Shown here in pieces: positions 52,414-60,626 of a stretch of DNA of 64,000 nucleotides. The notes beneath the pieces are model-generated. The model was not told the DNA's origin. It ran no database searches and saw only the letters and a list, made by a program, of their open reading frames with translations. The position numbers and the translations under genes were made by a program. This DNA comes from Mesorhizobium sp. NFR06 (lineage in GTDB: Bacteria; Pseudomonadota; Alphaproteobacteria; Rhizobiales; Rhizobiaceae). The stretch spans positions 1-64,000 of the forward strand of contig NZ_FOVT01000002.1 of assembly GCF_900115245.1 (NCBI RefSeq). The letters are read 5' to 3'. The number at the start of each line of letters is the position of its first letter. Position 1 is the stretch's first letter.

Positions 52414-52695
52414 TCAGCGCGAAAATCGTCCAGCGTGCGCCGACGGCATCGGCGAATGGCGCTTGGCCGGCAGGACGGAGCCGCGTGGGTCGGAAGTTGA
52501 GGTTACGGCGCCACGCTCGGCCCATGCTTGAAGATCATCGACTGCATAGACCACGCGGCCGCCCAGCTTGCGGTAAGCGGGACCAGTTCCGTAGGTTCTG
52601 TGTTTCTCGAGCGTGCGGGCAGACAGGCTGAGGAACTCAGCGGCTTCCTTGGTGCGCAGGAAGCGCGGCGGCAAAACGGCGAGATCGGGTCTCAT
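52414..52695 (-). CDS. AlpA-like HTH protein, RdfS candidate
   Basis: 93 residues. LRTKEAAEFLSLSARTLEKH, RTYGTGPAYRKLGGRVVYAV and DDLQAWAERGAV are the winged HTH of AlpA/MerR-like excisionases. In ICEMlSymR7A-type elements a protein of this kind, RdfS, directs excision and heads the conjugation operon after FseA activation. The position here, between the FseA-like gene and repA, is the same. Identification as RdfS is by family and position. Confidence 0.75.
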   Translation of the reverse strand: MRPDLAVLPPRFLRTKEAAEFLSLSARTLEKHRTYGTGPAYRKLGGRVVYAVDDLQAWAERGAVTSTSDPRGSVLPAKRHSPMPSAHAGRFSR

Positions 52696-52835
52696 GGATC
52701 GGGCCTCCGTGGGTTTGCGGGCGGCCGCTGCGTTTCAGCGGCGGACTGCAACCAGGGTGGCGGAGAGAAAGCGTCGCGGGGGATGGGGAAGATAGGGAGG
52801 CTGAAATTCCCACCCCCCGCGCAATGCCGGAACAA

Positions 52836-53601
52836 CTATGATCGACGGCGATGACGCAGGAGCTGCAGATAGCCGCCGCCAATCATGGCGGTTGCGCCTT
52901 TGACGAGGCCGACGACCATGTCGCGCAATGGAGAGGTCTTCCATGGATCGGCGGCGACCCGCGCGTGCCCGTAGAGTGCTGTGGCGATTTCGCGGTAGCT
53001 CGCGCCGCTGTCATGGCCATCGGCCGCCTGCATCATGAGACGCAGACGGCGCCGCCGCTGCCCGGTCATGCGTGTGTCCGAAGGCACTGGCCGGCTTTGC
53101 CAGGCACGCCAGAAACGAACAAGGGCTTCGATCCGCCCGAGCGTTTCAGTGTCCAGAGGAATCAAGGCCGCAAGAAGCCGGCTCGGTTCACTGCCGGGAA
53201 GAAGGACAAGTTGAGAGTTGATCGCGCCGTCGTGGACGGTGTGACGTCCTTCCGGACCGTCGCGATGCGCGCCGAGTCCAGTGAGCGGCGCGGACACCAT
53301 GGATGACAGGAAATCCGGCGCCGGCATTAGGGTCAACACGGCCGGGTCGACGCAAGGCGACCATAGGACTTCCTGCGACAGGGCGGACAGGTCCGGTCTG
53401 GCCGGGAAATCGCAACCCCCAAAGCAGCTCGGCCTCTGGCCGGTAAGGCGCTGTCTCGGTCCCGGCGCTCGCAAGTGCCTCCCAGTGCTGCTGATAGGCT
53501 TCAGAACGGCGGAGGCATTCCCAGGCGAGACCTTCGGTAGGCAAGGCATCGAAGAAGTCGTAACTGTGACTGTCTCGCCAACGCGACGTGTCAGGCTTCA
53601 T
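52836..53601 (-). CDS. fseA: FseA-like transcriptional activator split over two frames
   Basis: Frame one starts at ATG 53601 (MKPDTSRWRDSHSYDFFDAL), a transcriptional-regulator-like (DUF6499) domain, then WECLRRSEAY and ELLWGLRFP. Frame two carries PARPDLSALSQEVLWSP, CVDPAVLTLMPAPDFL and a C-terminal DUF2285 domain (LRLMMQAADGHDSGASYREI, then WKTSPLRDMVVGLVKGA). Joining the two needs a +1 shift at CGA-TTT-CCC-GGC (53401-53412). CCC can re-pair as CCG after a one-base slip. In ICEMlSymR7A, FseA is made by a +1 programmed frameshift joining two such frames. Hence programmed shifting is likelier than decay. Confidence 0.75.
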
Positions 53602-53681
53602 GCAACAACTCCTTGCAATAACGCGCAAGTTGAGCCGGTGACAATTCGCGGTTGCGGCAGTCGGCGGAAGACCTTCTTGAG

Positions 53682-53709
53682 GCATCGCGTGATGCTCTTT
53701 GGGCATCAC
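53682..53709. promoter_or_regulatory. Conserved operator motif, copy A (upstream of fseA-like gene)
   Basis: GCATCGCGTGATGC at 53682-53695, six bases, then GGCATCAC at 53702-53709. The first part is an inverted repeat with arms GCATC/GATGC. The same layout with the same 6-base gap is found at 54076-54103, upstream of the next DUF2285 gene, so one regulator probably controls both. Confidence 0.65.
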
Positions 53710-53728
53710 CCGCGGAACAGAAATACGT

Positions 53729-53995
53729 TCACTGCGGGTTATCGGTTTGACGCAAGAGACGGCGGTAACCCGTCCGTGTCATCCAGCGGGCTCGCGCAAG
53801 GTGGCTTTTGTGGACGCTTTTGGCACGCTGCGGTTCGCGCGATGGATCGATCCCGAAGAGAACCTTGACCACCTCGCGCCAGTCCGCGCCGTCGGCGTCA
53901 GCGTCGAACAGGCGCATGTAGAGCTTGACGTGTGTTCGATCGTATTCGGTGAGTTCGTCACCGGTCGGAGCGTCGTCGTCAAACGGCTCGATCAT
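53729..53995 (-). CDS. Small DUF2285 protein, QseM-like antiactivator candidate
   Basis: 88 residues: YDRTHVKLYMRLFDADADGA, DWREVVKVLFGIDPSREPQR and SHLARARWMTRTGYRRLL. This is a single DUF2285 domain. In ICEMlSymR7A a small DUF2285 protein, QseM, binds FseA and TraR and holds transfer off. The size, domain and place beside the FseA-like gene fit that role, but no traR gene is seen in the window. Confidence 0.75.
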   Translation of the reverse strand: MIEPFDDDAPTGDELTEYDRTHVKLYMRLFDADADGADWREVVKVLFGIDPSREPQRAKSVHKSHLARARWMTRTGYRRLLRQTDNPQ

Positions 53996-54075
53996 GGCGT
54001 GCTCCCGTCGTCAGCAGAATGGAGGGAAGCCTCGCACTTTACAGGAGGTCTTTTCTTGGCAGAGAGCCGTTGCAG

Positions 54076-54103
54076 GCATCACGCGATGCGGCCTCGGCAT
54101 CAC
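54076..54103. promoter_or_regulatory. Conserved operator motif, copy B (upstream of QseM-like gene)
   Basis: GCATCACGCGATGC at 54076-54089, six bases, then GGCATCAC at 54096-54103. Its 14-base part is the exact reverse complement of the one at 53682. Both precede minus-strand DUF2285 genes. Confidence 0.65.
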
Positions 54104-54165
54104 TCGTCGTCCCCATGCGCTTTGCCATCGCGGCTGAAAAGTTGGTTTGTTGCCAACCATTATAT

Positions 54166-54196
54166 GAGCCCCGCCCGGATCGACCGGGCGGGGCTC
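54166..54196 (-). terminator. Strong hairpin after the second DUF736 gene
   Basis: GAGCCCCGCCCGG and CCGGGCGGGGCTC form a perfect 13-bp stem around ATCGA, 10 bases after the DUF736 stop. No long U run follows on the minus strand, so it may be a weak terminator or an RNA-stabilising hairpin. Confidence 0.6.
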
Positions 54197-54205
54197 ATTG
54201 GGGCT

Positions 54206-54529
54206 TTACTCGCCGTTGCGGCGGCTCGGGCGGGACCAGATCAGGCTGTAGCCTTCGCCGTCCTCGTCGTCGAAGAGGTTGGCGAAGATCGGGGCGTTGA
54301 AGCTCGGATCGTCGAGCTTGAGGCCCAGATACTCGCGGCCTTCGTTGGAGCGCTTGGCCCAGGCGGCGCCGATCTCGGCTCGACCGACGAAGACCCGGTG
54401 GCTCGGAGCGTTCTCGCCGGTGGCGCGGGTTTCAGGAGTGATGCGAACGTTCTTGGCCTGGACGCTGAGGGTCACGATTTCGCCGGTGAACTCGTTGCCG
54501 CACTTCTTGAAGGTGCCGATGGTAGCCAT
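54206..54529 (-). CDS. DUF736 protein, second copy
   Basis: 107 residues from ATG 54529 with GGAGAACC upstream: MATIGTFKKCGNEFTGEIVT, SVQAKNVRITPE, HRVFVGRAEIGAAWAKRSNE and GREYLGLKLDDPSFNAPIFA, ending in SLIWSRPSRR. More typical of the family than the copy at 49616. Conserved beside regulatory genes of this ICE group; role unknown. Confidence 0.92.
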   Translation of the reverse strand: MATIGTFKKCGNEFTGEIVTLSVQAKNVRITPETRATGENAPSHRVFVGRAEIGAAWAKRSNEGREYLGLKLDDPSFNAPIFANLFDDEDGEGYSLIWSRPSRRNGE

Positions 54530-55171
54530 GGTGGTTCTCCTTGATCCTGTGTGTTTTCGAGCCCGCACCATTGCGGTCTCGATGGTGATCGACAGGCCGG
54601 AGGCGATTGCCGGCGCACCTCGGGCCGGAGCGAAGCGAAGGATGGCGCGAGAGCGACTTTGTTGTTTCGCGAGGAATGCCGGCGCAGCCGGCAGGGGAAG
54701 AAAGTCGTGACGCGCCGTTGCGTTCAAGGCGATCGAGGCTTTCAGCCGACCGTCGGCCAGATACACCCATCGATGAGACCGCTTCGGTGTGCTCGCAGTG
54801 ACCACCCAGGATCAGGGCGACCTGCAATCGCGACCCGGGCAACCTGGCTGCCAACCGGCAACAGGCTCACCGCCGATCGTCCTGCGCTCGGCGTGCAGGT
54901 CCCTTGCGCACGCGTTGCTGAACCAGGCTGCGCCAACCTGTGACGCGCCCGGGTCGTATGACGATGTCTGGCAGCCGCGTTAGGCCACCGCCCGGGTATC
55001 GTTCCGACGTCGGCATCCCGAGAGAATCCCTGCCGGCGACGCGTCGCTCGGACGTGTGCTCTGCTGACGCTTTGACGACGACGGTAACGGTTTGCGCTCG
55101 TGATTTGTCCGCCCTGCCAGCGATGGTGAATAGCCATGCGCAGTGCTGTACCCGCTCAATCCGGGTATGGA
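54530..55171. other. Long gene-free stretch upstream of DUF736
   Basis: No gene with a recognisable family is seen on either strand in these 640 bases. A long leader for the DUF736 gene, an RNA gene, or remains of lost genes are all possible. Confidence 0.5.
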
Positions 55172-55585
55172 CTATCGGAAGCGGCTGACTTCGGTGAAGG
55201 ATTTTCGGCGAGCGATGAAATCGCGCAGCAGCGGCAGGAAGAATGCCTTGCTGAAGCGGCCAATTGGAGGATCGGGCTCGAGGTAGAACGAGCGGCCGAC
55301 GATGTCGGTGTTGAACTCGTCGAGAATAATCCAGAGGCGGAGATCCTGATCAAGGCCGGCGCGCCGCTTCTCGATAGCGGGAATCTCGGCACTGAAACGG
55401 CTCGGCTCAGGCTGCTTGGTGGTGATGGGAAAGAACATGACCAGGTCGCCATTGGGTCGTTTTAGACGCACGCCGACGGCGACGGGGCGTTGCTTGCGCC
55501 CTTCGGTCTCACCAGCATTCGCCTGCCGCGCCCACAGATACGGATAGTGGATGACGGTCGCCGTCTGGATGAGGTCGTAACTCAA
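55172..55585 (-). CDS. Toxin-like protein of a toxin-antitoxin pair (PemK/MazF-type suspected)
   Basis: 137 residues. The pattern ETEGRKQRPVAVGVRLKRPN, then DLVMFFPITTKQPEPSRFSA, and LWIILDEFNTDIVGRSFYLE suggests a PemK/MazF-like barrel (a G-x-R-RP-V start and a PITT strand), which in that family cuts mRNA. The identity is suspected rather than certain. It overlaps the antitoxin gene by four bases. Confidence 0.6.
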   Translation of the reverse strand: MSYDLIQTATVIHYPYLWARQANAGETEGRKQRPVAVGVRLKRPNGDLVMFFPITTKQPEPSRFSAEIPAIEKRRAGLDQDLRLWIILDEFNTDIVGRSFYLEPDPPIGRFSKAFFLPLLRDFIARRKSFTEVSRFR

Positions 55586-55851
55586 GACCGGCTGCCTTCG
55601 TCATCTTTCGCATAAGTGTCGACGGCGGCCTCGAACTCGCTGAACAGGCCATCCGGCATTGTCTCGATTGTTCCGGACATGCGATTGTCGGATTGGCGCA
55701 GCAGTCGCTCATAGTCTTCGATATTGAGCAACACCAGGCGCGGCTTGTTGCGCTGGGTAATCGTCACCGGATGCCGGAGCGCTTCGGCGATGATGTCGCC
55801 AGACTTTCGGGACAGATCGCTCGTCGAGTAGAAGCTGTCGGATCGGGGCAT
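55582..55851 (-). CDS. Phd/YefM-type antitoxin
   Basis: 89 residues from ATG 55851 with GGAGGAGCAC upstream. DLSRKSGDIIAEALRHPVTI, then TQRNKPRLVLLNIEDYERLL is the Phd/YefM DNA-binding part; the C-terminal segment (FSEFEAAVDTYAKDDEG) should wrap the toxin. Its partner is the overlapping 55172 gene. It helps keep the element in the cell. Confidence 0.85.
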   Translation of the reverse strand: MPRSDSFYSTSDLSRKSGDIIAEALRHPVTITQRNKPRLVLLNIEDYERLLRQSDNRMSGTIETMPDGLFSEFEAAVDTYAKDDEGSRS

Positions 55852-56035
55852 GAGTGCTCCTCCTGGAAAGCGTAAAATCTGCTGGAATATACAGCAAATA
55901 CAAGTTTGCTGCAAATTCCAAGATGCACGGGAAAGCCGCCGTGCTTGTAGGGCCGGCCAAGAAGGCCGTTGCTTGGCTTTCACCATTATTGCAGAACGTG
56001 ACCGGTTCGTGGAAAGGGTCAGCGAGAGGGCGGCG

Positions 56036-56962
56036 CTACGCGTCACCCGACCCAAGGCGATAGACCGGGATGCCGAGCTTGCGGGCCTTGTCTGCAAGAT
56101 TGTCCTGGATGCCGCCCCCTCGGAACACGATGACGCCAATCGGCATGACGGCAAGCATCTGGTCGTTGCGCTTGAAGGGCGCGGCCTTGGCGTGCTTTGT
56201 CCAGTCGGGCTTGAAAGCGATCTGGGGCACCTTGCGATTGTCAGCCCATTTAGCGGCGATCAGTTCGGCCCCTTTGGGTGAGCCGCCGTGCAAGAGGACC
56301 ATGTCCGGGTGCTTGGCGTGGACCTGGTCGAGCTTTGCCCAGATCAGCTTGTGGTCCAGGGCATCACCGCCCGAGAAGACGATTTTGGGCCCGGCGGGCA
56401 GCATCACCTCGGTCTCCGCACGCTTCTTCGCGGCGAGGAAGTCGCGGCTGTCGATCATCGCGGCGGTCAGGTTGCGATGGTTGACCATAGAGCCGGCGCG
56501 CGGACGCCAGCTTGAGCCTGTGTGGCGCTCGAAGTGCTCTGCGGCCTGGTCGCGCATCAGTTCAAAAGCGTTCTGGCGTTCGATGAGGGTCTTGCCCTCG
56601 GCGATGAGGCGCTCGAGCTCGACGGATTTCACCTCGCTGCCGTCCTGTTCCCTTTGCGAGCGTTTCTGCGCCTGCTCGTTGACGTCCAACTCGCGCACGA
56701 TCCGCCCGGCTGCCCGGTGAAAGACATTGACGGTCGACCAGAGGAGATCGTCGAGGTCGGGTTCGAGGCGGGTATCTGCCAGCGTTGCGATCAGGGCGTC
56801 GAAGATGTCCGCGACCGCGCCCGCGACCCCGTTGCCGTCCGGCAGCAGACGCTGGTCGGGCTCGTCGACGAAGGGGCGATAGCCGTAGAGCTGAAGTTCG
56901 TTGAGGACGTGATCGGTGGGTGAGGATTCGTGGTGCGGTTCGTGGTCGTCATGCTCGTTCAT
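56036..56962 (-). CDS. DUF2493 (SLOG-like) protein
   Basis: 308 residues from ATG 56962. An N-terminal helical region is followed by the SLOG-related domain: KIVFSGGDALDHKLIWAKLD, KHPDMVLLHGGSPKGAELIA, PQIAFKPDWTKHAKAAPFKR and PIGVIVFRGGGIQDNLADKA, ending in GIPVYRLG. Such proteins probably bind a nucleotide ligand. They are regular neighbours of the toprim and ParB genes in these elements; the role is not known. The 295 bases from 56963 to 57257 hold no gene. Confidence 0.9.
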   Translation of the reverse strand: MNEHDDHEPHHESSPTDHVLNELQLYGYRPFVDEPDQRLLPDGNGVAGAVADIFDALIATLADTRLEPDLDDLLWSTVNVFHRAAGRIVRELDVNEQAQKRSQREQDGSEVKSVELERLIAEGKTLIERQNAFELMRDQAAEHFERHTGSSWRPRAGSMVNHRNLTAAMIDSRDFLAAKKRAETEVMLPAGPKIVFSGGDALDHKLIWAKLDQVHAKHPDMVLLHGGSPKGAELIAAKWADNRKVPQIAFKPDWTKHAKAAPFKRNDQMLAVMPIGVIVFRGGGIQDNLADKARKLGIPVYRLGSGDA

Positions 56963-57257
56963 GGGATGCTCCGTCGGTTGGACCGCGACCGTCGCGGCCT
57001 TCATGGCGACGAAGCCCACGGGCCGGACGGCCGGGCACCCTGAGCGCGAGCGAAGGGCTTGATGGCTAAGGCCGGCTATTTTGTCTCGCGATGGAAAGCG
57101 GCCTGCGGCCGCGCCGGAAAATAGTCGGCCGCCGCCATTGCCTGGCTGGCCGGCTTGTGAGCCGATCGCCCTCTCGAAGGCCGAGGTGCGGTCCCTTCGA
57201 CGGTCTGACGCGTCTGACGAGCAGGGCGGCGTCCCGCACCTCCGGTTCTCCTGCCCG

Positions 57258-58286
57258 CTATGGCGCCAACGCCATGAAGCGGCTGACGTCCTGGGAGCTG
57301 ACTTGAATTCGGATCTGGCTGCGGAGCGCATCCAGGCCAAGGGTGCGAAGATCTTCGTTGAAGTCGCCGCACTGCGGTGAGATGACGATCGCCTCGATCC
57401 CGGCCGCGCTTGCTCTTGCGACCAGGCTGTCGCGTGCGCTTGTCCCCGCCGGATCGTCGTCGCGCAGGATATAGAGCCGGCGCAGTGTGTCCGGGAAGAG
57501 GACGGCGGCTAGATGGGCTGCCGAGAGCGCCGCCAGCATTGGCATGCAGGGCAAGACCTGTCGCGCCGAGAGAACGGTCTCGATGCCTTCGCCGGCCGCC
57601 ATGACTTCGCCGCCTGCGCCGAAGCGGACAGCGTTGCCGAGCAGATCGCCCATCGCTCGGCGCGGTGTATCGAGCGGCGCCTTGTCGAGGCGTCGCGGAT
57701 CGAGCCAGGTCCGATGCGCCCCGGTGATCTTGCCGCCAAAGTCGGTGACGGCTGCGATCATCGCCGGCCAGGTCTCGGTGGGCGAATGCTCATCGGGCCG
57801 ATAATAGCAGCGCAGGTGAAAGCGCAGGTTTCCAGTCCCGCGCAAATCCGTGATGCCGCGTTTGTGCAGGTACAACGCTGCCAGCGTGCCCGCGATCGGC
57901 TTTGACATGCCGAACAGTCGCCGGGCAGCGTCCGGCGATCCATGCGGTACAGGAGTTTGCCGTGTAGCTGTTGGCCTCGGTTCGGGCGGCGTACAGAGAA
58001 AGGCCCGCGCCTCATCGGCGACATCCTTGAACTCGAAAAGGCCGCAGCTCTCCCGGATCACGTCAAGGAGATCGCCGTGTTCGCCAGTGGCGGCATCAGT
58101 CCATTTTCCGGCCGGGGCCTTGGGTGTATCCTTCAGCCGGACATACAAGGAGCGGCCGGGCGTGTTGCGTGCGTCCCCCACCAGCCAATAGCGGCCCTCG
58201 CGGCGCCCGCTGGATAGGTAATGGCGACATACCGCCTCTGCTTGGTCGGCGAGACGACGGGCCAGATCATATGGGCTTTCCGCCAT
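57258..58286 (-). CDS. Toprim-domain primase/helicase-like protein
   Basis: 342 residues from ATG 58286. An N-terminal CHC2-like zinc-binding part (CRHYLSSGRREGRYWLVGDA), then TWPAMIAAVTDFGGKITGAH, RFGAGGEVMAAGEGIETVLS (the toprim glutamate) and RRLYILRDDDPAGTSARDSL (the DxD). It probably helps replicate or process the transferred strand in the recipient. Its start is preceded by a terminator, so expression may be reduced relative to parB upstream. Confidence 0.9.
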   Translation of the reverse strand: MAESPYDLARRLADQAEAVCRHYLSSGRREGRYWLVGDARNTPGRSLYVRLKDTPKAPAGKWTDAATGEHGDLLDVIRESCGLFEFKDVADEARAFLCTPPEPRPTATRQTPVPHGSPDAARRLFGMSKPIAGTLAALYLHKRGITDLRGTGNLRFHLRCYYRPDEHSPTETWPAMIAAVTDFGGKITGAHRTWLDPRRLDKAPLDTPRRAMGDLLGNAVRFGAGGEVMAAGEGIETVLSARQVLPCMPMLAALSAAHLAAVLFPDTLRRLYILRDDDPAGTSARDSLVARASAAGIEAIVISPQCGDFNEDLRTLGLDALRSQIRIQVSSQDVSRFMALAP

Positions 58287-58302
58287 GATGGGCTCCTTCA
58301 GA

Positions 58303-58329
58303 CAAAAGGCCCACCGTCGCCGGTGGGCC
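58303..58329 (-). terminator. Terminator/attenuator between parB-like and toprim genes
   Basis: GGCCCACCG at 58308-58316 pairs with CGGTGGGCC at 58321-58329; on the minus strand TTTTG follows. It lies between the parB stop (58351) and the toprim start (58286), so it would partly end the parB message or attenuate the downstream genes. Confidence 0.7.
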
Positions 58330-58350
58330 AGTTTCGCAGGTCGTTGACCC

Positions 58351-60444
58351 TCATTCGGCCGCGACGTCGGGAGGAGCGTCGTCAGCGGCATCATTGTCGT
58401 TCGATGTGATACATTCGGCCATGGCCGTTTCGCCGCCGTCGGCCGGCGTCTGTTCGCCGGTGGGCGTGGCTTCGGCTTCTGAAGTATCAAGCGCCGGCTT
58501 GCCGGGCGCGCGCAACGGCTCGGGCGGCCAGGCCGTATCGGCGAGGAGCATTTCAGCCTCCTTGGCCATGCCGCCCTTCTTCAGATGCTCGATGCGATCA
58601 GCGGCGCGCTGGCCCTTTGCCTCCGCCACCGCCTGCAGAATACGAGCCTTCGTCACCCGGCTGAGATAGTTGTCCACGCTCGGCTTCCATCCGGCTGCCG
58701 CCATGTCGAGATCGACCGCCTGTGCCAGCTGATCGGCATGGGCGAACGCTCGCGGACGCCGGTTCCATGGCTCATACACCGCGTTGACCGACAGGCTGAC
58801 GATGTGAGCGAACAGCCCCGCCTGGCTATCGCCGTCCCACTCCCGTAGGGCGCCCCATAGGTCGGCCGACTCGTTCGGCAGAGCCTTGGCCCAGCTTTCG
58901 TGCCGCGCACGGATCGCCTCGGCCGACGCGCTGTCGTTCAGTCCCGCCTGCGTCCCGAAGCTGACGCTCTTCAGGTCAAGCTCGAGACAGCTATCCGAGC
59001 CGTAGTGGTAGAAGGTCTTCAGCGCGAGGACATGCAGTGCCGCGAGGAAGGCAACGTCCGGCCGCTCGCCCAACGCTTGGCGCAGGCCCAGCGTGCGATG
59101 CGAGGTCAGCTCAGTCATCAGCCGGTCGGAGATGGGCGAAAGGCCGTCGTCCTCCTCCGGTTCGGCTGTGGGCTCGGCCGACGTGACAATTCCGTCTTCA
59201 GAGCCGGCCGCCATAGCGCGTTCGGTTTCGCTGACGTTGGCCGGATTGGCCTCCGGCTCGACCGCCAGTTCGTCCTCCGGCCGGACATAGCCACGCTCGA
59301 CGCGAAGCTGGCCATCGGGGCCGATGCTGATGAAGGCGCCGGCGAGGGCGATCTCGGCCGCATCAAACACCACAGGCCGGGTCTCGAAAGCCTCCAGGCC
59401 GGTTTCCAGCTCCGACAGGCGCTCGTCCACCTCGTCGGGCAATTCATCGGCGTCCTGATAATCGTCGGATAGCCGATCGAACTCGGCCCGGAGCGCATCG
59501 CGGGTCGCTTCCTCCTCGGCCGTGAGCGCGACGATCTCGCCACGGAGCTGGCGCAGACCGAAAGCGTGGCCGTAGGGAAAACCGGGGGCTACCTCGACCC
59601 ACTTCCAGCCTTCGGCGGCGATCGTTTGGGATTCGACCTTCAGCTTGTCGGCCACCATCTGGTCTACCAGAGCCACATCCTGCAGCCAGCCGCCGTCATC
59701 GCCTTGAAACAGGTCGCGCAGCACCGTTCCGCCGGCCGCCAAATATGCGTCCACGCCGATGAACTGCGCCCGCTTGTCCGCAGCGCGAACGGCACCTTCG
59801 GTGAGCATCCGGCGGATAGCGTAGGGCTGCTTGTCGTAGGAGACCTTCAGTCGCTCGAACACCTGTTCCTGCCGCTCATGATCGCTCGACACGGTGAAAG
59901 CCATGAGCTGGTCGAGCGTCATATCGTCCTCGGCATAGACGTCGAGCAGCACCGGCGAGATCGAGGCGAGCTTCAGCCGCTGTTTCACGACATTGACGGA
60001 GACGAAGAAGGCGGCCGCGATCTCTTCCTCGGACTGCCCCTTCTCGCGCAGCGCCAGGAACGCCCGGAACTGATCCAGCGGGTGCAACGGTGCGCGCTGG
60101 ACGTTCTCGGCAAGCGAGTCCTCCTCGGCGATGCCGCTATCGCGAACGATGCAGGGCACCGGCGCCGTCTTGGCGAAGCGCTTCTGCTTCACGAGCAGCT
60201 CCAGCGCCCGGTAGCGCCGGCCGCGGGCAGGGATTTCGAACATGCCGGTCTCCGCGCCGGCCTGATCGAAAACTGGACGGACGCTGAGGCCCTGCAGCAG
60301 ACCGCGGCGAACGATGTCCTCGGCCAGTTCCTCGATCGAGACGCCGGCCTTCACGCGCCGGATGTTCGACTGGCTGAGCACGAGCTTGTTGAAAGGGATG
60401 TCGCGCGAGGGCGAAAGGGTGATCTTCTGAACGGCGGTTGCCAT
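58351..60444 (-). CDS. Large ParB-like protein
   Basis: 697 residues. The ParB N-terminal domain (IPFNKLVLSQSNIRRVKAGV, EELAEDIVRRGLLQGLSVRP, GRRYRALELLVKQKRF) and the HTH (PLHPLDQFRAFLALREKGQS, EEEIAAAFFVSVNVVKQRLK) are followed by a long family-specific C-terminal part that ends in acidic, alanine-rich sequence. Such large ParB-like proteins of ICEs are thought to act in DNA maintenance of the transferred strand. A structured 5' leader precedes it. Confidence 0.93.
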   Translation of the reverse strand: MATAVQKITLSPSRDIPFNKLVLSQSNIRRVKAGVSIEELAEDIVRRGLLQGLSVRPVFDQAGAETGMFEIPARGRRYRALELLVKQKRFAKTAPVPCIVRDSGIAEEDSLAENVQRAPLHPLDQFRAFLALREKGQSEEEIAAAFFVSVNVVKQRLKLASISPVLLDVYAEDDMTLDQLMAFTVSSDHERQEQVFERLKVSYDKQPYAIRRMLTEGAVRAADKRAQFIGVDAYLAAGGTVLRDLFQGDDGGWLQDVALVDQMVADKLKVESQTIAAEGWKWVEVAPGFPYGHAFGLRQLRGEIVALTAEEEATRDALRAEFDRLSDDYQDADELPDEVDERLSELETGLEAFETRPVVFDAAEIALAGAFISIGPDGQLRVERGYVRPEDELAVEPEANPANVSETERAMAAGSEDGIVTSAEPTAEPEEDDGLSPISDRLMTELTSHRTLGLRQALGERPDVAFLAALHVLALKTFYHYGSDSCLELDLKSVSFGTQAGLNDSASAEAIRARHESWAKALPNESADLWGALREWDGDSQAGLFAHIVSLSVNAVYEPWNRRPRAFAHADQLAQAVDLDMAAAGWKPSVDNYLSRVTKARILQAVAEAKGQRAADRIEHLKKGGMAKEAEMLLADTAWPPEPLRAPGKPALDTSEAEATPTGEQTPADGGETAMAECITSNDNDAADDAPPDVAAE

Positions 60445-60530
60445 GGGATTCTACTCCGCGACGGGCGGCCGAAAGCCTCTCTCTCGACCTCCAACCCGTC
60501 ACGAAATGAAGCGCCGCCCTCTCACTCTAG
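60445..60530 (-). promoter_or_regulatory. Structured 5' leader of the ParB-like gene
   Basis: On the RNA the sequence TGACGGGTTGGAGG opens and CGCCCGTCGCGGAG closes an element whose ends pair (GACGGG with CCCGTC, DNA 60460-60465 and 60495-60500). A second inner hairpin is possible. The same sequence order occurs before the ArdC gene at 61588-61630. Further upstream both have AGAGTGAGAG. See findings. Confidence 0.6.
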
Positions 60531-60626
60531 AGGGCGACGCCATGCGCCTGGAAGGAGGGCAAGCACGAAACCGATGGCTGCGCAGTGCCGGTTTTCCTAT
60601 AAATCCCGATGTCGACTTGCGTCGCC

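Noticed and set aside
34309..54103. A traR/traI quorum-sensing pair inside the transfer module
   Set aside because: No LuxR-type or LuxI-type gene was found, although FseA/QseM-like genes are present; such genes may lie outside the window.
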